From Isoetes taiwanensis (lineage: Eukaryota > Streptophyta > Lycopodiopsida > Isoetales > Isoetaceae), in NCBI GenBank assembly GCA_021234155.1, contig JAJEKV010000041.1:4082829-4146828 (forward strand): DNA of 64,000 nucleotides, written 5' to 3'. Shown here in pieces: positions 57,095 to 64,000 of this stretch (positions within the stretch are counted from its first letter, which is position 1; each line of letters begins with the position of its first letter). The translations under genes were made by a program, and so were the position numbers. The notes beneath the pieces are model-generated. The model saw only the letters and a list, made by a program, of their open reading frames with translations. It was not told the origin of the DNA and did not search any database.

Positions 57095-59160
57095 CTAGAG
57101 GTTTGTGACATGCCATGCATTCACATTCAACTCCGGTTTATCTTGAAGGATGGGAGGATCATCATGCTGCAGCTCATGCACGGAGGTAGCTCCTCTTCTA
57201 TTAGGTTCTTGTTTCCACAATTGAAAAGCTCGATCATAAGGGAAAGTTTCCAATGAGTGATCGCACTTATATAGACGCAGAGTTGCATCTAAATTTACAT
57301 CCAATCTGTTACGCAGCTTATTCTTTATGAAAGAAAGCGAGCTAAAAGCTCGCTCATCTTCTACACTACCAAGTATCATTGTCATAATCAGATTTACCAG
57401 CTTAATATATTCGCTCAAGGCAGCCTTTAGATAATCATGAGAGGTTAATTTCAACCATAATCTTGTAACAGCCCCTTGCTCTAGTGGTTTTTCTAATAGT
57501 CCGTATTGGGCATACATAGTTGTGCCAAATAATCCTGATTGTTCTTTTAATGCTTCAAGATCCAACACACCATGTATTTCCACACCTTCAACCACATGCC
57601 TAATACAAAAGTGATCTCTCAAAACTGCTAGACTAGTAGTAAATCTGGAAAATAGTACCTCATGTGATGTAACATTGTTCCAAAAATTGGGAAATATAAT
57701 ACCCATCGCATCCAAGAGTTCATCTCGAGGAAACCTGGACCGCAATTCCTTCGATAGACATTCTGCCACGGAGTTCATCTCGTTCCGTACAAATGAAACG
57801 AGTGAATCAAATTCTGATTCCTTCACTTCCACCTTCCGCATATAATTGTTTCGACCACATTTCTTCCTATGATATAAAGGAAAAAACTTGTCAATTACAT
57901 GTACGCATAAAACCCCATTGTCGTTGTATGCTAAAAAGATCTTGCCTTCCTGCAAGGAGACCAGATTCTGCCATCTATAGAAGGCCTCATCCCTTTCAAA
58001 GCAATCATCTCCAATATACAATCTATCAAGCTTAGTACATGCTACCTTTCTTGCAATTGCATACTCCGGAATATAGATGGTTTGATCTTGAGCCTGTTTG
58101 ATCAAGAAAGTTAACTCCCTAAGCAATGGAGTGAGAGCATAAAGAGTTAACAAGGTCTCCGCATCCGTAAGAAGTGCAAATATATCTCGTGCTGCCGCTT
58201 CATTTTCATCAGCTAATTGTGTACAAGCCCCTACAATAGAAATATATTCACTGCATAATCTGCGAACAGGCAAAGCTATGGATATCCAACGAGTTTCTAC
58301 ATCTTTTAGCAACTTCAGCCCCTCACTTAAACCTATTGAAAATTGTTGGAAGTGGGCAAACCTTTATGGACTGCGACAATAGAATTGATTAACTGCACGT
58401 ATAAGGTTCTCAACCTTCTGAACACAAGCAAAATTGGAGACAATTTTGAAAGCTAAATTTGTTCGATGAGCCATACAATGGATTGCCACCATGTAAGGCA
58501 TGAAACTCGTCTGCAATCTAACAGCCAATCCTGTATTGCAACCAGTCATTACACTCGCTCCATCTGAACCAAAACAGACCAGTTTCCTTGCACAATCCAC
58601 TGGACTCATATTTGCAACCTCATTTAATTTCTCAAGTACAACATGGTAAAGAGTTTCAGCCGTAGCATCCAAGCGCAACTTTGTTATGCTCAAAAAGTAT
58701 GATCGCCGCTGGAAATCCACAACATTATACAAATGCATACAAAGCCAAGATGTATTGTCTTTTGCAGTAACTTCATCCAAAGACAAAGCTAGAAAGGTAG
58801 ACCCTATACCACATTCAGAATTACACAATGGATTAGTATCAATCTATTACTGAGTGACCCTAAGAAAATTAGTTACCTTTAATTACTTCACGTAACTCCT
58901 CAAGTGTAACGAAAGACATGTGAGTTGCAAACTCCCAACCTGCATTTTCTGACCAATGGCATCTTGGAATATTTGGAAGTCTATGTGCTATATTCAATGT
59001 TTCATGCGCCGGATAATCTTTCATTGGCCGACCATGCTGGAGCAAATGCAGCACAACTCTCATTTGAATACATTTAGCCTCGTACTCTAACAATTCAGAC
59101 AATGCAATTTGGTTGCTTTATTCTTTTTTTCCTTCAAAAGTTCTTCATTCCTATAGAATG
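57095..59160 (-). pseudogene. hAT-like transposase, unit 1 (N-terminus missing)
   Basis: The unit starts within the region LKYEAKCIQMRVVLHLLQHG and continues CHWSENAGWEFATHMSFV, then after an intron GSTFLALSLDEVTAKDNTSW, CFGSDGASVMTGCNTGLAVR and HCMAHRTNLAFKI. A TAA follows QFYCRSP (58364). The last 405 codons from 58312 are open, ending with SVEDERAFSSLSFIKNKLRN, the hAT C-terminal dimerisation signature. By family, hAT transposases cut and paste DNA with 8-bp duplications. The BED-type zinc finger of the intact N-terminus is absent here because the repeat unit is truncated at 59162. Confidence 0.88.
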
Positions 59161-59171
59161 ATACTTCTATC

Positions 59172-62100
59172 CTCAAAAGTACGAGACCTATGCTCAAAAA
59201 TAATAGTCGACCTATGCTCAAAAGTATTTCTAAGTTATATTACTTCGTCTAAATAGCAATTACAGAATGAAGATTTCCTCTCATATGGTATCGCCCTATT
59301 TCGGCGTCTCTTCAAAAAGGTTTGCTTGATCCGCTGTATAATCACATGCTTGAATGCATGCAAACTACCTAAAACCTCAAGGATCTCTGATCATATGCTG
59401 CACTTCTTGTACAGAAATTACAGAAACTATGCTGCACAGAAATTACAACCTGCAATTAAACTATATTATCTTACAACACCATAACTAAACTAGAGAATAG
59501 TATCATGATGGGTTCTAAGAAGACAGATATAGAACAGAACTACAACAAATCTACAACATATCTGGCAGCAAATCCTTTCTTCAAATTAGAGTCTACAACA
59601 AATTTTTAGCAGATACAACAGAATGGAATCCTAACAATATATATGCAAGAGTTTACAATACTCTCACCATTATTTGCAGATCTCTTATTGTTAGATGAGC
59701 CCATACCTGACGAAAAGTGTGAGTTGTCTTAAGAACAATCTGTTTGGGAGCATTCAGCCCAAAATTCTTGCATATATATTTGCTAGCAAAATTACAGCTG
59801 CAGCATTTGAGGGTTCCAACTCCAGCACCTTTTCCATAGCCCGTTCTACAAGACCTTTTCTACAATATATCCTAGAGGAACCAAGCAAAGACATCCACAT
59901 TGAGATGGTTGGCTCATAAGGAATATGATCCATAATTTCTTCTGCCTCATCCAACAGCCCAGCTCGTTCAAAAAGGCCAGCATTTGGTTATTTGGAAGTA
60001 TACCCTCATGCTGCATCAAATCAAAGAGTTTGAGGCACTCCATTTCATTATCAAGCAGGTGAGAGCACCCTGAAATTAATGCAGTCCACACTACAACGTT
60101 GCGTACAAGCATCCTATAAAAACATAACATGCAGCATGAGTTGCATGCAACCTACCTGAAACCTCAAGGATCTCTGATCCTATGCTGCACTTCTTCTTGA
60201 TAATGTTGTACAGAAATACAACCTGCAATTAAACTATATCATACAAACACCATAACTAGATAATAGAAAATGATGGGTTCTTTCTTCAAACTGATGTCAA
60301 AACTTATGTGCTAACAAAATATCCAGCAAAATAGCCAGCAAAAATACATAATGAACTGTTTTTCTTATGTAAGACATGGAATATAACTTGTCTCCATGGA
60401 ATGTAACCAAATTGTTGTGTCAAAAATTATAATCCCAAGCCAAAACGAAATCTTCAAATAAATGTTTCCTAACAAACAAAATGTAACATAGATTTTGGTT
60501 CTGTTTTTGCCTCAGAATATTGATGACAGCCCTACATGAAAAAGAAAATGTATTTAATAAAATACGTAGAAGTATGGATACTCAATTAATTGATGTTACT
60601 CCTTACATAAAACAAAATTTATAAAATAAATCAGGGTTACCTTTCTTTGCTAGAGGTTTGTGACATGCCATGCATTCACATTCAACTCCGGTTTACCTTG
60701 AAGGATGGGAGGATCATCATGCTGCAGCTCATGCACGGAGGTAGCTCCTCTTCTATTAGGTTCTTGTTTCCACAATTGAAAAGCTCGATCATAAGGGAAA
60801 GTTTCCAATGAGTGATCGCACTTATATAGACGCAGAGTTGCATCTAAATTTACATCCAATCTGTTACGCAGCTTATTCTTTATGAAAGAAAGCGAGCTAA
60901 AAGCTCGCTCATCTTCTACACTACCAAGTATCATTGTCATAATCAGATTTACCAGCTTAATATATTCGCTCAAGGCAGCCTTTAGATAATCATGAGAGGT
61001 TAATTTCAACCATAATCTTGTAACAGCCCCTTGCTCTAGTGGTTTTTCTAATAGTCCATATTGGGCATACATAGTTGTGCCAAATAATCCTGATTGTTCT
61101 TTTAATGCTTCAAGATCCAATACACCATGTATTTCCACACCTTCAACCACATGCCTAATACAAAAGTGATCTCTCAAAACTGCTAGACTAGTAGTAAATC
61201 TGGAAAATAGTACCTCATATGATGTAACATTGTTCCAAAAATTGGGAAATATAATACCCATCGCATCCAAGAGTTCATCTCGAGGAAACTTGGACCGCAA
61301 TTCCTTCGATAGACATTCTGCCACGGAGTTCATCTCGTTCCGTACAAATGAAACGAGTGAATCAAATTCTGATTCCTTCACTTCCACCTTCCGCATATAA
61401 TTGTTTCGACCACATTTCTTCCTATGATATAAAGGAATAAACTTGTCAATTACATGTACGCATAAAACCCCATTGTCGTTGTATGCTAAAAAGCTCCTGC
61501 CTTCCTGCAAGGAGACCAGATTCTGCCACCTTTAGGAGGCCTCATCCCTTTCAAAGCAATTATCTCCAATATACAATCTATCAAGCTTAGTACATGCTAC
61601 CTTTCTTGCAATTGCATACCTGTTTGATCAAGAAAGTTAACTCCCTAAGCAATGGAGTGAGAGCATAAAGAGTTAACAAGGTCTCCGCATCCGTAAGAAG
61701 TGCAAATATATCTCGTGCTGCCGCTTCATTTTCATCAGCTAATTGTGCACAAGCCCCTACAATAGAAACATATTCACTTTGATAATCTGCTTGAATGTGC
61801 AAAGCTATGGATATCCAACGAGTTTCTACATCTTTTAGCAACTTCAGCCCCTCACTTAAACCTATTGAAAATTGTTGGAAGTGGGCAAACCTTTATGGAC
61901 TGCGACAATAGAATTGATTAACTGCACGTATAAGGTTCTCAACCTTCTGAACACAAGCAAAATTGGAGACAATTTTGAAAGCTAAATTTGTTCGATGAGC
62001 CATACAATGGATTGCCACCATGTAAGGCATGAAACAGGTCTGCAATCTAACAGCCAATCCTGTATTGCAACCAGTCATTACACTCGCTCCATCTGAACCA

Positions 62101-62706
62101 AAACAGACCAGTTTCCTTGCACAATCCACTGGACTCATATTTGCAACCTCATTTAATTTCTCAAGTACAACATGGTAAAGAGTTTCAGCCGTAGCATCCA
62201 AGCGCAACTTTGTTATGCTCAAAAAGTATGATCGCCGCTGGAAATCCACAACATTATACAAATGCATACAAAGCCAAGATGTATTGTCTTTTGCAGTAAC
62301 TTCATCCAAAGACAAAGCTAGAAAGGTAGACCCTATACCACATTCAGAATTACACAATGGATTAGTATCAATCTATTACTGAGTGACCCTAAGAAAATTA
62401 GTTACCTTTAATTACTTCACGTAACTCCTCAAGTGCAACGAAAGACATGTGAGTTGCAAACTCCCAACCTGCATTTTCTGACCAATGGCATCTTGGAATA
62501 TTTGGAAGTCTATGTGCTATATTCAATGTTTCATGCTCCGGATAATCTTTCATTGGCCGACCATGCTGGAGCAAATGCAGCACAACTCTCATTTGAATAC
62601 ATTTAGCCTCGTACTTTAACAATTCAGCTTTCTCAAACAGACAATGCAATTTGGTTGCTTTATTCTTCTTTTCCTTCAAAAGTTCTTCATTCCTATAGAA
62701 TGATAC
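59172..62706. repeat. Large direct repeat, unit 2 (hAT + PPR block)
   Basis: Second unit of the duplication described for 54983-59162, offset 4189 bp at its start and 3529 bp at its end. The transposase continues past 62706 to a complete N-terminus, so unit 2 is the longer template at that end. Confidence 0.93.
59754..60130 (-). pseudogene. PPR protein fragment, unit 2
   Basis: Nearly identical to 56199-56575, with LFDLMQHEGILPNNQ and RKGLVERAMEKVLELEPSNA. The same internal deletion and frame change are present in both, so the fragment was already broken when the block was duplicated. Confidence 0.85.
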
Positions 62707-63282
62707 TGCATTTCGTGCATGCAGATTCTTCTCTGGACCTTCCCAACCAGCAAACACATATTTGGTTACTCCATCCTCTACAATCTTCCTTTTTAATTTA
62801 CCAATGTGCCTATCAATACTATTTTTCTTTGGCTGGAATAACTTGTCGGTCTTATTTTTCCAAGAACAAATAGTACACCTTACCATTTTTCTCCCTGCCA
62901 CATCCACTGGTTCCACGAAGGGATACTCTTTAAGCCAATCATTTTTGAAGTTTCTGTTGGCATCCCATCGGCTGCACTTCCTCTCCTTATATGGTCCTCG
63001 CCCAAGCACTTCGTTTTCATCCTCATTTAGTTCACTCTCATTTTCTAGACCCTCTGGAACCTCATCACCATTTGAATCTTCTGTCAATTGATCTGGATCA
63101 TAATCCTTATCATCTGCAGATTCATAGTCTTCATCAAGACCCTCAATTTGGTCTATGAAAGTGGACGTAGACGATGATATAGTGATGCGCCGCTTGGTCC
63201 TTGATGCCGCAGGTCCCAAGAACTCATTTATTCTCTTCTGCGAAGCTCCCTCCATGCTGCATAAATTTGATGATGGCATCAA
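60650..63282 (-). pseudogene. hAT-like transposase with N-terminal zinc finger, unit 2
   Basis: Exon 1 (63282-62406) encodes an acidic N-terminus and a TTF/BED-type finger (KNDWLKEYPFVEPVDVAGRK, VRCTICSWKNKTDKLFQPKK, NSIDRHIGK), then a helical region. A 73-nt intron (donor AAAG|GTAAC at 62405, acceptor GTATAG at 62333) leads to GSTFLALSLDEVTAKDNTSW, CFGSDGASVMTG and HCMAHRTNLAF. The in-frame TAA after QFYCRSP (61893-61895) is shared with unit 1. About 26 bp are missing near 61617 and another stop lies near 61530. The C-terminus keeps SVEDERAFSSLSFIKNKLRN. The arrangement (finger, DDE-like core with SDGASVMTG, HCMAHRTNLAF, hAT dimerisation) matches plant and animal hAT-like ZNF862/KIAA1586 relatives. 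It is inactive as it stands. Confidence 0.88.
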
Positions 63283-63809
63283 CAGCTACCTTTGCACATC
63301 TGAATAATTTTGCACCAGGCTAAAAACTAACCTGAATTGATGAAGATAAAACTTAGATTGTAGATGGGAATGGATCTCTAGCTCAACCAAATCGTGAACA
63401 CAAATCCGGACTGCTCTGCAAATGACAATAAAATATAATAATCAAATTATCATTCCATTCATATTCATTGAATATTCATATTCATATTCACACGAATAAC
63501 AAAACAATTGCATACGAGAAGAACAAAAAAAACACAGGCTCCACAGGTAGAATAAACGAAACCTGTGTGAAAGGGCGGTTTTTTGATGCTACCTCGGTCA
63601 AAATCAAAAATATAAAAATATATATGAAACCTAAACCTAGAGGACTACAAGTGGCGATTCTTGAATGGACATGTGGCCAAGATGTAATATGGCCACCCCC
63701 TTGCCCATTAAAATTTACCTAAGGTTCTAATTGGCTACCTCGACAAGTTTTTTCCCACACACAAAAAATCGAATTGGCCACACCCTACACCTGGCCGGAT
63801 TTAGTAAAT
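63283..63809. other. Upstream region of the hAT-like transposase
   Basis: No gene. Around 63465-63495 there is a run of ATTCATATTCATATTCA. I could not identify a terminal inverted repeat for the transposon here. Confidence 0.45.
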
Positions 63810-63984
63810 ATCGAATTGGCTACTAAACAAATAAACTCTATAAATTCGTGTTTTGAACTGGCCACTACCCTTCGGTCAGGACGTGAACGTATCCTACTCT
63901 GGTGTAGCCAACCATTTCTGAAAAAATATGAATGTGTGGCCAACTGGCCCGCCGGGGCCACTAAAAAATACCTTGATTCAGAGA
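63810..63984. repeat. Second copy of the GGCCCGCCGGGGCC-ended repeat
   Basis: TTTTGAACTGGCCACTACCC to GGCCCGCCGGGGCCACTAAA then AAATACCTTGA matches 45590-45768. GTGGCC...GGCCAC near the end can fold on itself. The window ends just after it, so its other flank is not seen. Confidence 0.7.
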
Positions 63985-64000
63985 AACAATCAGAAGAAAC

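Larger units (their letters stand above)
54983..59162. repeat. Large direct repeat, unit 1 (hAT + PPR block)
   Basis: Matches 59172-62706 at very high identity. Unit 1 has an extra block of about 625 bp (55334-55959) and 10 bp near 55245 that unit 2 lacks. Unit 2 lacks about 26 bp in the transposase (near 61617). Unit 1 stops inside the transposase N-terminus at GAATGATACT (59162), where unit 2 begins. Confidence 0.93.

Overview
This 64 kb window is nuclear DNA from a land plant. The evidence is a five-exon IQD (IQ67-domain) gene with the plant-specific intron position, trihelix-type DNA-binding genes, PPR fragments, a CYSTM-type tail-anchor protein, and plant transposon classes (Ty1-copia, Ty3-gypsy chromovirus, L1-type LINE, hAT, tRNA-derived SINEs). 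It is AT-rich and transposon-dominated. I cannot fix the lineage from sequence alone; a non-angiosperm such as a fern is my impression only.

Layout: 1-4.6 kb is AT-rich intergenic DNA with a SINE flanked by target-site duplications (TSDs), a MITE sitting in a 47-bp tandem repeat, and short tandem duplications. 4.6-7.1 kb (minus) is the IQD gene, the one confidently intact multi-exon gene. 7.1-22.1 kb is mostly non-coding: a foldback hairpin element, tandem repeats, a dispersed repeat copy, a broken trihelix fragment and a broken first exon. 22.1-24.4 kb is a LINE with a 5' inversion (twin-priming structure) and 22-bp TSDs. 24.7-31.4 kb is a decayed Ty3-gypsy chromovirus (plus) that carries a nested solo LTR. 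A long TATC microsatellite follows. 31.8-38.9 kb is a Ty1-copia element (minus) in an LTR-internal-LTR-internal arrangement, with a LINE inserted in its 5' LTR and a 72-bp flank duplication. 39.7-40.9 kb (minus) is a 412-codon low-complexity repeat protein ending in a Cys-rich membrane anchor; the DNA upstream is rich in ACGT-core sites. 41.5-42.2 kb is a three-unit, 225-bp PPR-derived tandem array. 42.3-43.3 kb (plus) is a trihelix gene with two frame breaks. 45.8-50.9 kb is a second copy of the copia element that keeps the same LINE insertion. 51.0-52.3 kb holds a degenerate repeat full of canonical heat-shock elements, a tRNA-like SINE head and a CCGTAGGATC repeat array. 55.0-63.3 kb is a near-identical tandem duplication of a block carrying a PPR fragment and a hAT-like transposase (minus).

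How the parts relate: most of the window is the product of transposition and local duplication. The likely functional host genes are IQD (a calmodulin-binding, microtubule- or membrane-associated scaffold by family) and possibly the CYSTM-like repeat protein and the trihelix factor; nothing shows that they form one pathway. Both hAT copies share an in-frame stop, and both copia copies share a LINE insertion, so these duplications copied elements that were already damaged. The most unusual signals are the paired foldback elements with a covarying stem, the repeat protein with its ACGT-rich upstream region, and the heat-shock-element array.
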